The notes beneath the pieces are model-generated. The model made no database searches and was not told where the DNA came from. It was given only the letters and a program-made list of their open reading frames with translations. Both the position numbers and the translations under genes were made by a program. Shown here piece by piece: positions 1-14,500 of a stretch of DNA of 64,000 nt; the stretch's first letter is position 1; every line of letters starts with the position of its first letter. The stretch comes from Thunnus maccoyii (taxonomy: Eukaryota > Chordata > Actinopteri > Scombriformes > Scombridae): contig NC_056554.1 in the NCBI RefSeq assembly GCF_910596095.1, positions 7,546,001-7,610,000 of the forward strand, in the 5' to 3' direction.

Positions 1-2093
1 ATTCTTGATAACATACAGTACAGCACATGTCTTACATATGAGTGGAACGACACAAGTCCCTGTTGGGAGCTGTGACACAGTTTTGTAGTTGAGCAGCCAA
101 TAGTAGCAGTCATCGGCATCCCCGGAGATTAAGTTGTTCCCTCTGCTGTCTGCTTTCCACAGCTCTTAAATATGCTTGCAGTTTGCGGTTGAGCTACACC
201 AGATCATATCACATTGTTTTAATTCACATTTATGGTTTAATGGGTGTATAATCTTTGTGATAAAAACTATAATGTGTCCCTGAATGTGTGCCCAAATGTT
301 GCATTTCAGGAAAAGCTGTGCATTTAAATTGATAAACCTTAAGATATTGAACAACAAAAAGTCACATTGACTTTACATGAACTAATTCATTGATATTGAT
401 GGCATGCTAACGTTGGATACTGAACATTGTTGCTAGATAAGTATTACTAAAAATACTGGTAGCGTTAAAGCAAAAACAATGTTAGCAGCTCTGTGAAGCT
501 CTAGTGAAGCACAGTGATGCTTTGAGCTAAATGCTAACATCTGCAGGCTAACATGGTCACAATGACAATGCTAACATGGAGATGTTTAGCAGGTATAATG
601 TTACTGTGTTCACCATCTTAGTTTAGCACGCTAACGTTAATTAGCAGTTAAGTTTTGGACAAGTTTAGAATTTGACCTTATGGCAGTAGATGAAAAGTTA
701 AGAAATCAATTTTGCAACTTTTTGTTGAACATCTACTTTTTGTATGATCGCTTGAATGTCTGCAGAGGACTATTTAGAAAGAAAAGTACCTCAGAAAGTA
801 TTTTGGTGGGTTCAACTGGAGGACATCAAAGCTTTGTGAGGAGATTATGAGGATGAATTTGACTTCCAAAACTTTGTCAGCGTAGCAGCAGCTGAGTGTG
901 TAGGCTCCAGGTTTATTTATAGATTGGCTTTTTTTGGCTCAAGTGTGGGGTACGGGACAAATTCATAGCATTGCATAAGTTTGGCACAGTAGAGCTTTGG
1001 ATGTGTGTGTGTGTTTGAGGGAGGTAGGTTGCAGCTTTGTGGAGACGACTTACATACCATCTGTCTAGGAAATGAGGCAGAGAGAGAGTGAGAACACAGT
1101 CCACCCACAAATGACAAGAAAGACAAGAGCTGGTCCATTTCCAGCGAGAGCGAGAGAACAATATTCATGTGTTTATGTGCGTTTGTATGAATGTATAGTC
1201 ATGCAGATATTGTTTCACTCCTAGTACTATGCATTATTTATAATTCAGGGGTCATTTCCTGTAACTTAGCCGGCCATGGAGCCCCACGATCGATACAGTG
1301 GATCTATTTTGTTGCTGCTTGTTGTTTTTTTTTCCTCCTGCTGTCCGCACTTCACTCTCAGCTCTTAATCCCTTCCTACCCGACAAAGCTCAAGTTTTAT
1401 TTATGACATTTTGATCCTTAGACCATCATCTTGTGAAATTCATGAATTTTACCTGAATTTAAACAGAATGTCAAGAATAAAACCAAATGTAAATCCAATT
1501 AAAATGTGAGTTACAGGGATATAGAGGAGTAAAATAACAGCTAAGGGACAAAAAGTCTAATAATTACAAAAGAAGAAAAACAGATTTTGAAAATAATGAT
1601 CTACTGTAAACTTGCACTTCAGTAACATCTCATCATGCCTTCTCTGTGTATCTATGTCTGTTTGTGCCAGGATGCAACGCTGGGGTTTGAACACCTACCT
1701 GTACGGTCCAAAAGATGACCTGAAACACAGATTGTTGTGGAGAGAAGTCTACTCTCCTGAAGAGGAGGGTAAGAACATCACTTCTATCCATCTATCCATC
1801 TGACTGACTGACTGCAGCCTAACTTGTTTCACTTTCCTACTCCAGAACATTGCGTCTTCCATCAAGGTGAAAAGTCATTGTCCCAAATATGAAATTGCCT
1901 TTTTGACATTATAGGTAGATTTATTTCTCTTTACCGTCCAGAAGGCATCAACATTTTTCATGATATTCATTATTAATTTTATTGTGCTCTGGAAGACGCC
2001 ATGCCATTAGTCTGGAGGCCTGGTTGTTTACAGTCAAGCTGAATTTCCAAAGACAGACATAAAATGGAGATTAGAGAGAAACTTTAAAATGTT
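1..2093 (+). repeat. Segmental duplicate of OGA intron 2 - exon 3 - intron 3 (left copy)
   Basis: This stretch matches 45525-47966 in the same orientation with only scattered substitutions and small indels. Window base 1 aligns with about 45525, and similarity stops abruptly at 2093 versus 47966. The left copy lacks about 335 bp that the right copy has between about 46238 and 46571; the left junction is near position 708. The duplicate begins inside what is intron 2 of the OGA gene, includes exon 3, and ends about 325 bp into intron 3. It therefore probably continues to the left of the window. It also carries part of a dispersed repeat with many 'gctaac' motifs at about 380-640. Confidence 0.93.
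1671..1768 (+). pseudogene. Orphan duplicate of OGA exon 3
   Basis: This 98-bp segment encodes the same peptide as exon 3 of the OGA gene at 47544-47641, including the substrate-site motif GPKDD. Both splice sites are intact: 'tgtgccag' before it and 'gtaagaac' after it. The reading frame is open. No OGA exon 4 follows, because the duplicated segment ends in intron 3 and the next gene is the oppositely oriented lectin/FN3 gene. It is either the 3' edge of a truncated OGA copy lying left of the window or an isolated exon duplicate. As it stands it cannot give a full enzyme. Confidence 0.85.
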
Positions 2094-2477
2094 GTCTCAC
2101 AATCCAAAGTGATACTCACAGCTGGTAAATTTTGAGAAAAAAAGTGAATGGTGCTCCAAAATGATTGTGGAAAACAAAACAAAAAGTATAAAATTGTAAG
2201 GAACACAGTTTTATCAGCAGTGACATTCCAAGGATTAGTATGTATGTAGATCATAGTGTATAGAATTAGATGGATTTGGGAAACGCCATGTCTTACATTT
2301 AAAAAAGTCACCAAATAGGTGACTACAATTCAACTATATTTCACTGGAAGATGGAAAAATCATCAGGTATTTTTTCATTTGCTTCAAGGAAAACAATTCA
2401 AAATGTGACAAAAAGATTAAATGACTTGTTGAAACAGATCCATCCTCCCTTCCTACTTCAACCTGTCTGTCCACATC

Positions 2478-2537
2478 TCATGTCTTGACAGATTGAATCT
2501 TCAGGGACTGTGGCGACAATCCGTATCGTCGGAAGAA
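2478..2537 (-). CDS. Lectin/FN3 gene last exon: C-terminal module part 2 and stop
   Basis: After the acceptor 'aatcaag' the exon reads FFRRYGLSPQSLKIQSVKT and stops at TGA (2478-2480). The join to the previous exon, VLEE-FFRRYGLSP, makes a plausible helix-loop-strand. There is no transmembrane or cytoplasmic sequence. The (CA)n tract at 2557-2580 sits immediately upstream of the acceptor on the minus strand. The nearest minus-strand AATAAA signals are at 1978-1983 and 1920-1925, inside the duplicated OGA segment. Confidence 0.68.
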   Translation of the reverse strand, partial: FFRRYGLSPQSLKIQSVKT

Positions 2538-5500
2538 CTTGATTAAAAAAAAGATACACACACACACGCACACACACGCAACAAACAAAAAACAAATGTT
2601 ATTACTGAACACAATAATTTGTAGATTATTTGAATTAAAAGTGAGAAGAAACTTGTCATGATGTCGACAGAGACTGAATTGAAACAGCAGTTTATTCTCA
2701 CCTCCTCCAACACACTCTGCATGTCTGAGTCTGAGAGCTGAACATATGAGTTCAATCTGATCTTCAATCCAACAACATACCCTGTTGACATAAATGTAAA
2801 ATATGTTACATGAAATAATACACATTATAATATAAATGGATAATCTATTACATTAATGAGTATTCAACATCAGTTAAAATATGTTGACCAAAAATATTGT
2901 GCCTGTATCACAATAATTAAATACTACACATAATCGTATACTATTAGTTATTATCACCGATGAGTATAATTTGTATTATAGCACTTTTTAAAAAAACTAC
3001 ATTTAAGTGTCATAACATACATTAAAACAACAATTATGATTCCAACATTTATGAAAAACAGTCAAATGTATGTCACAAAACAAAAAAAGTCTAAAATGTC
3101 TTTTCTGTACACAGTACTACTTCAAATAATATGTCTTACTGTTGTTGTTTTATATTTTATAAATCATGTTGAAATTTTATCCATTTAAATAATTGTATAG
3201 TAAGTATGAATTCATGGCTTTATAAACACAAGTAGCTTAGTTTATTTTTTTGGCTGCAATTAAAAGGAGATTCACATAATGAATGGTTAACAAGAAGTAC
3301 AATTATAAATATAAATATAAATATAAAGGATAAAAAACAATACAGTTGTGATTGGGAAATCAATCATAATATAAATCTGATGAGAATACAATTATCAATT
3401 GGGCACTAAAAACAAAAGCTCAGGCCCATGTAATGAATGTAACAAATGCATATACTTACGAGGCCCTTCTGTTGTAGTCAAAGTCATTTTTGGCAAGACA
3501 GTGGTTGTTCACATGGAAAGAAAATTAGATACACAGGAATTAATATTTTGTTACAATAATGTCAAATATATTATATTAAATAAATGTGATGTATACATTT
3601 TTCTAGAATTTCATTTAAATGTAAGCTAAATTACATATGTTTTTTACTTAACACAAAAAGAGAGGAAAAAATAATGACGAGAAAAGGTGAGGTGATGTTC
3701 AGTGTGTCATTTAAATTGTCCTTGAACGGTGCAAAGATAAAACAAAACAAAACAAAACAAGAAACATGGAAGGGAAAAATGCAACGTGAAACTGAAGGGC
3801 AGTTCTTAAGTGTATGAATGAGGATTCTTAAATCTAACAAAGAAACAGTTACTACTGCTGCTGGTGGTTATGTTAACTGACTGATAGCTGCCCATATTGT
3901 GATAGAATGCGTCAGCTTTCACCCACAATTTGTTCAGTTTGGCTACTGCTGATGCTAACTGGGTTTCCGGGTGCTTACCTGCACTCACTAGGTAGTGGCT
4001 ACCACTACATTGCAACTAAGCTCATATACCATTAGTTATTAACTATTTTGGTGATCCGGTACTAATTTAAACATGTATTTCATCACCTAGTCCTGTATAT
4101 TGTCCTGTGTACACTGCTAAGAGAGAGAAACAGTGTTGTGCCTGGTTAAACACACATCAGTGAAGTGAAATATCTCACCAGTGACTGCAGTGATGTTTAC
4201 TCCACTGCTTCTGACGTTCTCAAACACAGAGAAGAGAGTGAATGTGTATTTAGTTCCAGCAGTGAGAGATGACACTGTGTGAGTTACTGCTCCATCTCCA
4301 TCTGGTGCAGTGATGTTTATCTCTGTACCATTAAACTGGAGAATGAAGCTGACATTGTTGTTCACTTTATTCCACTGCAGAGTGATGCTGGTCTCATTTT
4401 GACCTGTTGATCTGAAGCTTTTTGTGTTTGGAGGAGCTACAAGTGAAAAGAAGCAGGGATTGATTTCACTAAGAAAGAACTGACTGGTACATGAAGTTCC
4501 TTTCATGATATTGTTGCTGCTAAATGCCTGTTGTTCATATTTGCTGTTTACAGTTGCTAACAGTTATGGCTGCTACTAACTGGCATTGACTAGCTTGTTG
4601 CAGCCACCACAATTCAAGCTAATCCATGAACAGTTAGGTAACCATTCATACATCTGAATACATCTTTTATTATCTATCAGGTTGTCGTATGTAAATTAAT
4701 TAAACAGAACAACTGTGTTATGCCTGGTTCAAAACAGATAAATTAAAAGAATATATTATATAGTTAATTTGATATTTCTCACCAGTGACTGCAGTAATGT
4801 TTACTCCACTGCTTCTGATGTTCTCAAACACAGAGAAGAGAGTGAATGTGTATTTAGTTCCAGCAGTGAGAGATGAGACTGTGTGAGTTACTGCTCCATC
4901 TCCATCGGGTGCAGTGATGTTTATCTCTGTACCATTAAACTGGAGAATAAAGCTGACATTGTTGTTCACTTTATTCCACTGCAGAGTGATGCTGGTCTCA
5001 TCTTGTCCTGTTGATATCAAACTGTTTGTGTTTGGAGGAGCTGCAACAGAAAAGGAGTAGAAATGTATTTCATTGAGAAAGAACTGCCTGCAAAAAAGTG
5101 TTTCATTCCATTCAAAAGAGCTGTAAATATAAATGTCACTCTATTAATGTGTTGCTTCCTTTTACTATTACTGCTGATAAATACTACTAACTGTCCTATC
5201 ACACCAGGTTCTACATGTGGTTCATTACATGATATTGTTGCTGCTAAGTGTTTGCTGTTCATACTTGCATTTACAGTTGCTAACAGTTATGGCTGCTACT
5301 AACTGGCATTGACTAGGTTGTCGCTGCCACCACAATTCAAGCTAATCCATGAACAGTTAGGTAACCATTCATACATCTGAATACATCTTTTATTATGTGT
5401 CAGGTTGTCATATACTATGTAAATTAATTGACACAGAACAACTGCGTTATGCTTGGTTCAAAATAGATAAATCAAAATCATATATTATATTGTAAATATG

Positions 5501-8500
5501 TGAAATATCTCACCAGTGACTGCAGTAATGTTTACTCCACTGCTTCTGATGTTCTCAAACACAGAGAAGAGAGTGAATGTGTATTTAGTTCCAGCAGTGA
5601 GAGATGAGATTGTGTGAGTTACTGCTCCATCTCCATCTGGTGCAGTGATGTTTATCTCTGTACCATTAAACTGGAGAATAAAGCTGACATTGTTGTTCAC
5701 TTTATTCCACTGCAGAGTGATGCTGGTCTCATCTTGTCCTGTTGATCTGAAGCTTCCTGCATTTGGAGGAGCTGAGACAGAAAAAGAGAAGAAAGAAAAT
5801 GTATTAACAAACGACTGTCTGTAAAAAATGTAAATGTTTCCTCTGGCTGTTAAAGATGCTCCATTTTGCATCCCTACATGAATAAAAACGAATGCTGTCT
5901 ATGAAAAAAAAACAACAAGTGAATAAACTGTTTGCATTACTAATAATGAAGTTTTTTTTATCCAGTTTTCACATTTTAGGGTCTAATCCATTCCACTATA
6001 TCTGACAATAGAGGTGTAATCAACAATAAATAAAAATCACAACGTCAGAGTAGTTTTATACTGAATAGGTATGTCTTAGTTTCACACTGGTGGACTGAAA
6101 AGGAGATGATGACTTGTTAAGGTGATATAGTATATAGAAATAAAGTGAAATATCTCACCAGTGACTGCAGTAATGTTTACTCCACTGCTTCTGACGTTCT
6201 CAAACACAGAGAAGAGAGTGAATGTGTATTTAGTTCCAGCAGTGAGAGATGAGACTGTGTGAGTTACCGCTCCATCTCCATCGGGCGCAGTGATGTTTAT
6301 CTCTGTATCATTAAACTGGAGAATAAAGCTGACATTGTTGTTCACTTTATTCCACTGCAGAGTGATGCTGGTCTCATCTTGTCCTGTTGATCTGAAGCTT
6401 CCTGTGTTTGGAGGAGCTGAGACAGAAAAAGAGAAGAAAGAAAATGTATTAACAAAGGACTGTCTGTAAAAAGTGTAAATGCTTCCTCTGGCTGTTAAAG
6501 ATGCTCCATTTTGCATCCCTATATGAATAAAAACTTATGCTGTTTAAAGAAAACTAACAAGTGAATGCATTGTTTGCATTCTTAACAATTATATGTATGT
6601 ATCCGGGATTCACACTTTATAGTCTAATCCATTCAATTATATTTGACAACAGAGATGTAATCAACAATAAATAAAAAATCACAGGGTCGGAGGAATTTCA
6701 CACTGAGTAGATATGTCTTAGTTTCACACTGGTGGACTGAAAAGCAGACGGTGACTTGTTAAGGTGATATAGTATATAGAAATAAAGTGAAATATCTCAC
6801 CAGTGACTGCAGTAATGTTTACTCCACTGCTTCTGATGTTCTCAAACACAGAGAAGAGAGTGAATGTGTATTTAGTTCCAGCAGTGAGAGTTGAGACTGT
6901 GTGAGTTACTGCTCCATCTCCATCTGGTGCACTGATGTTTATCTCTGTATCATTAAACTGGAGAATAAAGCTGACATTGTTGTTCACTTTATTCCACTGC
7001 AGAGTGATGCTGGTCTCATCTTGTCCTGTTGAACTGAAGCTTCCTGTGTTTGGAGGAGCTGAGACAGAAGAAGAGAAGAAAGAAAATGTATTAACAAACG
7101 ACTGTCTGTAAAAAGTGTAAATGTTTCCTCTGGCTGTTAAAGATGCTCCATTTTGCATCCCTACATGAACAAAAACTTATGCTGTATACAAGAAAACTAA
7201 CAAGTGAATGCATTGTTTGCATTCTTAACAATTATGTTTCTTTATCCAGGATTCACATTTTATAGTCTAATCCATTCAATTATATTTGACAACAGAGATG
7301 TAATCAACAATAAATAAAAAATCACAGGGTCGGACTGAAAAGCAGACAGTGACTTGTTAAGGTGAAACAGTGTATAGAAATAAAGTGAAATATCTCACCA
7401 GTGACTGCAGTAATGTTTATTCCACTGCTTCTGATGTTCTCAAACACAGAGAAGAGAGTGAATGTGTATTTAGTTCCAGCAGTGAGAGATGACACTGTGT
7501 GAGTTACTGCTCCAACTCCATCTGGTGCAGTGATGTTTATCTCTGTACCATTAAACTGGAGAATAAAGCTGACATTGTTGTTCACTTTATTCCACTGCAG
7601 AGTGATGCTGGTCTCATCTTGTCCTGTTGATCTGAAACTTACTGCATTTGGAGGAGCTGAGACAGAAAAAGAGAAGAAAGAAAATGTATTAACAAACGAC
7701 TGTCTGTAAAAAATGTAAATGTTTCCTCTGTCTGTTAAAGATGCTCCATTTTGCATCCCTACATGAATAAAAACGAATGCTGTCTATGAAAAAACTAACA
7801 AGTGAATAAAGTGTTTTCATTACTAATAATGAAGTTTTTTTATCCAGTTTTCACATTTTAGGGTCTAATCCATTCCACTATATCTGACAACAGAGGTGTA
7901 ATCAACAATAAATAAAAATCATAACGTCAGAGTAGTTTTATACTGAATAGGTATGTCTTAGTTTCACACTGGTGGACTGAAAAGCAGATGGTGACTTGTC
8001 AAGGTGAAACAGTGTATAGAAATAAAGTGAAATATCTCACCAGTGACTGCAGTAATGTTTACTCCACTGCTTCTGATGCTCTCAAACACAGAGAAGAGAG
8101 TGAATGTGTATTTAGTTCCAGCAGTTAGAGATGAGACTGTGTGAGTTACTGCTCCATCTCCATCTGGTGCAGTGATGTTTATCTCTGTACCATTAAACTG
8201 GAGAATAAAGCTGACATTGTTGTTCACTTTATTCCACTGCAGAGTGATGCTGGTCTCATCTTGTCCTGTTGATCTGAAGCTTCCTGCATTTGGAGGAGCT
8301 GAGACAGAAAAAGAGAAGAAAGAAAATGTATTAACAAAGGACTGTCTGTAAAAAGTGTAAATGTTTCCTCTGGCTGTTAAAGATGCTCCATTTTGCATCC
8401 GTATATGAATAAAAACTTATGCTGTTTAAAGAAAACTAACAAGTGAATGCATTGTTTGCATTATTAACAATTATGTGTCTGTATCCAGGATTCACACTTT

Positions 8501-11500
8501 ATAGTCTAATCCATTCAATTATATTTGACAACAGAGATGTAATCAACAATAAATAAAAAATCACAGGGTCGGACTGAAAAGCAGACAGTGACTTGTTAAG
8601 GTGAAACAGTGTATAGAAATAAAGTGAAATATCTCACCAGTGACTGCAGTAATGTTTATTCCACTGCTTCTGATGTTCTCAAACACAGAGAAGAGAGTGA
8701 ATGTGTATTTAGTTCCAGCAGTGAGAGATGACACTGTGTGAGTTACTGCTCCAACTCCATCTGGTGCAGTGATGTTTATCTCTGTACCATTAAACTGGAG
8801 AATAAAGCTGACATTGTTGTTCACTTTATTCCACTGCAGAGTGATGCTGGTCTCATCTTGTCCTGTTGATCTGAAACTTACTGCATTTGGAGGAGCTGAG
8901 ACAGAAAAAGAGAAGAAAGAAAATGTATTAACAAAGGACTGTAAAAAGTGTAAATGTTTCCTCTGTCTGTTAAAGATGCTCCATTTTGCATCCCTACATG
9001 AATAAAAACGAATGCTGTCTATGAAAAAACTAACAAGTGAATAAAGTGTTTTCATTACTAATAATGAAGTTTTTTTATCCAGTTTTCACATTTTAGGGTC
9101 TAATCCATTCCACTATATCTGACAACAGAGGTGTAATCAACAATAAATAAAAATCATAACGTCAGAGTAGTTTTATACTGAATAGGTATGTCTTAGTTTC
9201 ACACTGGTGGACTGAAAAGCAGATGGTGACTTGTCAAGGTGAAACAGTGTATAGAAATAAAGTGAAATATCTCACCAGTGACTGCAGTAATGTTTACTCC
9301 ACTGCTTCTGATGTTCTCAAACACAGAGAAGAGAGTGAATGTGTATTTAGTTCCAGCAGTTAGAGATGAGACTGTGTGAGTTACTGCTCCATCTCCATCT
9401 GGTGCAGTGATGTTTATCTCTGTATCATTAAACTGGAGAATAAAGCTGACATTGTTGTTCACTTTATTCCACTGCAGAGTGATGCTGGTCTCATCTTGTC
9501 CTGTTGATCTGAAGCTTCCTGCATTTGGAGGAGCTGAGACAGAAAAAGAGAAGAAAGAAAATGTATTAACAAAGGACTGTCTGTAAAAAGTGTAAATGTT
9601 TCCTCTGGCTGTTAAAGATGCTCCATTTTGCATCCGTATATGAATAAAAACTTATGCTGTTTAAAGAAAACTAACAAGTGAATGCATTGTTTGCATTATT
9701 AACAATTATGTGTCTGTATCCAGGATTCACACTTTATAGTCTAATCCATTCAATTATATTTGACAACAGAGATGTAATCAACAATAAATAAAAAATCACA
9801 GGGTCGGACTGAAAAGCAGACAGTGACTTGTTAAGGTGAAACAGTGTATAGAAATAAAGTGAAATATCTCACCAGTGACTGCAGTAATGTTTATTCCACT
9901 GCTTCTGATGTTCTCAAACACAGAGAAGAGAGTGAATGTGTATTTAGTTCCAGCAGTGAGAGATGACACTGTGTGAGTTACTGCTCCAACTCCATCTGGT
10001 GCAGTGATGTTTATCTCTGTACCATTAAACTGGAGAATAAAGCTGACATTGTTGTTCACTTTATTCCACTGCAGAGTGATGCTGGTCTCATCTTGTCCTG
10101 TTGATCTGAAACTTACTGCATTTGGAGGAGCTGAGACAGAAAAAGAGAAGAAAGAAAATGTATTAACAAAGGACTGTAAAAAGTGTAAATGTTTCCTCTG
10201 TCTGTTAAAGATGCTCCATTTTGCATCCCTACATGAATAAAAACGAATGCTGTCTATGAAAAAACTAACAAGTGAATAAAGTGTTTTCATTACTAATAAT
10301 GAAGTTTTTTTATCCAGTTTTCACATTTTAGGGTCTAATCCATTCCACTATATCTGACAACAGAGGTGTAATCAACAATAAATAAAAATCATAACGTCAG
10401 AGTAGTTTTATACTGAATAGGTATGTCTTAGTTTCACACTGGTGGACTGAAAAGCAGACAGTGACTTGTCAAGGTGATATAGTATATAGAAATAAAGTGA
10501 AATATCTCACCAGTGACTGCAGTAATGTTTACTCCACTGCTTCTGATGTTCTCAAACACAGAGAAGAGAGTGAATGTGTATTTAGTTCCAGCAGTTAGAG
10601 ATGAGACTGTGTGAGTTACTGCTCCATCTCCATCTGGTGCAGTGATGTTTATCTCTGTACCATTAAACTGGAGAATAAAGCTGACATTGTTGTTCACTTT
10701 ATTCCACTGCAGAGTGATGCTGGTCTCATCTTGTCCTGTTGATCTGAAGCTTCCTGCATTTGGAGGAGCTGGACAGAAAAAGAGAAGAAAGAAAATGTAT
10801 TAACAAAGGACTGTCTGTAAAAAGTGTAAATGTTTCCTCTGGCTGTTAAAGATGCTCCATTTTGCATCCGTATATGAATAAAAACTTATGCTGTTTAAAG
10901 AAAACTAACAAGTGAATGCATTGTTTGCATTATTAACAATTATGTGTCTGTATCCAGGATTCACACTTTATAGTCTAATCCATTCAATTATATTTGACAA
11001 CAGAGATGTAATCAACAATAAATAAAAAATCACAGGGTCGGAGGAATTTCACACTGAGTAGATATGTCTTAGTTTCACACTGGTGGACTGAAAAGCAGAC
11101 GGTGACTTGTTACGGTGATATAGTATATAGAAATAAAGTGAAATATCTCACCAGTGACTGCAGTAATGTTTACTCCACTGCTTCTGATGTTCTCAAACAC
11201 AGAGAAGAGAGTGAATGTGTATTTAGTTCCAGCAGTGAGAGATGAGACTGTGTGAGTTACTGCTCCATCTCCATCTGGTGCAGTGATGTTTATCTCTGTA
11301 CCATTAAACTGGAGAATAAAGCTGACATTGTTGTTCACTTTATTCCACTGCAGAGTGATGCTGGTCTCATCTTGTCCTGTTGATATCAAACTGTTTGTGT
11401 TTGGAGGAGCTGCAACAGAAAAGGAGTAGAAATGTATTTCATTGAGAAAGAACTGCCTGCAAAAAAGTGTTTCATTCCATTCAAAAGAGCTGTAAATATA

Positions 11501-14500
11501 AATGTCACTCTATTAATGTGTTGCTTCCTTTTACTATTACTGCTGATAAATACTACTAACCGTCCTATCACACCAGGTTCTACATGTGGTACATGTGGGT
11601 CATTACATGATATTGTTGCTGCTAAGTGTTTGCTGTTCATACTTGCATTTACAGTTGCTAACAGTTATGGCTGCTACTAACTGGCATTGACTAGCTTGTC
11701 GCTGCCACCACAATTCAAGCTAATCCATGAACAGTTAGGTAACCATTCATACATCTGAATACATCTTTTATTATGTGTCAGGTTGTCATATAGTATGTAA
11801 ACTAATTGACACAGAACAACTGCGTTATGCTTGGTTTAAAATACATAAATCAAAATCATATATTTTATTATAAATATGTGAAATATCTCACCAGTGACTG
11901 CAGTAATGTTTACTCCACTGCTTCTGATGTTCTCAAACACAGAGAAGAGAGTGAATGTGTATTTAGTTCCAGCAGTGAGAGATGAGATTGTGTGAGTTAC
12001 TGCTCCATCTCCATCTGGTGCAGTGATGTTTATCTCTGTACCATTAAACTGGAGAATAAAGCTGACATTGTTGTTCACTTTATTCCACTGCAGAGTGATG
12101 CTGGTCTCATCTTGTCCTGTTGATCTGAAGCTTCCTGCATTTGGAGGAGCTGAGACAGAAAAAGAGAAGAAAGAAAATGTATTAACAAACGACTGTCTGT
12201 AAAAAATGTAAATGTTTCCTCTGGCTGTTAAAGATGCTCCATTTTGCATCCCTACATGAATAAAAACGAATGCTGTCTATGAAAAAAAAACAACAAGTGA
12301 ATAAACTGTTTGCATTACTAATAATGAAGTTTTTTTTATCCAGTTTTCACATTTTAGGGTCTAATCCATTCCACTATATCTGACAATAGAGGTGTAATCA
12401 ACAATAAATAAAAATCACAACGTCAGAGTAGTTTTATACTGAATAGGTATGTCTTAGTTTCACACTGGTGGACTGAAAAGGAGATGATGACTTGTTAAGG
12501 TGATATAGTATATAGAAATAAAGTGAAATATCTCACCAGTGACTGCAGTAATGTTTACTCCACTGCTTCTGACGTTCTCAAACACAGAGAAGAGAGTGAA
12601 TGTGTATTTAGTTCCAGCAGTGAGAGATGAGACTGTGTGAGTTACCGCTCCATCTCCATCGGGCGCAGTGATGTTTATCTCTGTATCATTAAACTGGAGA
12701 ATAAAGCTGACATTGTTGTTCACTTTATTCCACTGCAGAGTGATGCTGGTCTCATCTTGTCCTGTTGATCTGAAGCTTCCTGTGTTTGGAGGAGCTGAGA
12801 CAGAAAAAGAGAAGAAAGAAAATGTATTAACAAAGGACTGTCTGTAAAAAGTGTAAATGCTTCCTCTGGCTGTTAAAGATGCTCCATTTTGCATCCCTAT
12901 ATGAATAAAAACTTATGCTGTTTAAAGAAAACTAACAAGTGAATGCATTGTTTGCATTCTTAACAATTATATGTATGTATCCAGGATTCACACTTTATAG
13001 TCTAATCCATTCAATTATATTTGACAACAGAGATGTAATCAACAATAAATAAAAAATCACAGGGTCGGAGGAATTTCACACTGAGTAGATATGTCTTAGT
13101 TTCACACTGGTGGACTGAAAAGCAGACGGTGACTTGTTAAGGTGATATAGTATATAGAAATAAAGTGAAATATCTCACCAGTGACTGCAGTAATGTTTAC
13201 TCCACTGCTTCTGATGTTCTCAAACACAGAGAAGAGAGTGAATGTGTATTTAGTTCCAGCAGTGAGAGTTGAGACTGTGTGAGTTACTGCTCCATCTCCA
13301 TCTGGTGCACTGATGTTTATCTCTGTATCATTAAACTGGAGAATAAAGCTGACATTGTTGTTCACTTTATTCCACTGCAGAGTGATGCTGGTCTCATCTT
13401 GTCCTGTTGAACTGAAGCTTCCTGTGTTTGGAGGAGCTGAGACAGAAGAAGAGAAGAAAGAAAATGTATTAACAAACGACTGTCTGTAAAAAGTGTAAAT
13501 GTTTCCTCTGGCTGTTAAAGATGCTCCATTTTGCATCCCTACATGAACAAAAACTTATGCTGTATACAAGAAAACTAACAAGTGAATGCATTGTTTGCAT
13601 TCTTAACAATTATGTTTCTTTATCCAGGATTCACATTTTATAGTCTAATCCATTCAATTATATTTGACAACAGAGATGTAATCAACAATAAATAAAAAAT
13701 CACAGGGTCGGACTGAAAAGCAGACAGTGACTTGTTAAGGTGAAACAGTGTATAGAAATAAAGTGAAATATCTCACCAGTGACTGCAGTAATGTTTATTC
13801 CACTGCTTCTGATGTTCTCAAACACAGAGAAGAGAGTGAATGTGTATTTAGTTCCAGCAGTGAGAGATGACACTGTGTGAGTTACTGCTCCAACTCCATC
13901 TGGTGCAGTGATGTTTATCTCTGTACCATTAAACTGGAGAATAAAGCTGACATTGTTGTTCACTTTATTCCACTGCAGAGTGATGCTGGTCTCATCTTGT
14001 CCTGTTGATCTGAAACTTACTGCATTTGGAGGAGCTGAGACAGAAAAAGAGAAGAAAGAAAATGTATTAACAAACGACTGTCTGTAAAAAATGTAAATGT
14101 TTCCTCTGTCTGTTAAAGATGCTCCATTTTGCATCCCTACATGAATAAAAACGAATGCTGTCTATGAAAAAACTAACAAGTGAATAAAGTGTTTTCATTA
14201 CTAATAATGAAGTTTTTTTATCCAGTTTTCACATTTTAGGGTCTAATCCATTCCACTATATCTGACAACAGAGGTGTAATCAACAATAAATAAAAATCAT
14301 AACGTCAGAGTAGTTTTATACTGAATAGGTATGTCTTAGTTTCACACTGGTGGACTGAAAAGCAGATGGTGACTTGTCAAGGTGAAACAGTGTATAGAAA
14401 TAAAGTGAAATATCTCACCAGTGACTGCAGTAATGTTTACTCCACTGCTTCTGATGCTCTCAAACACAGAGAAGAGAGTGAATGTGTATTTAGTTCCAGC

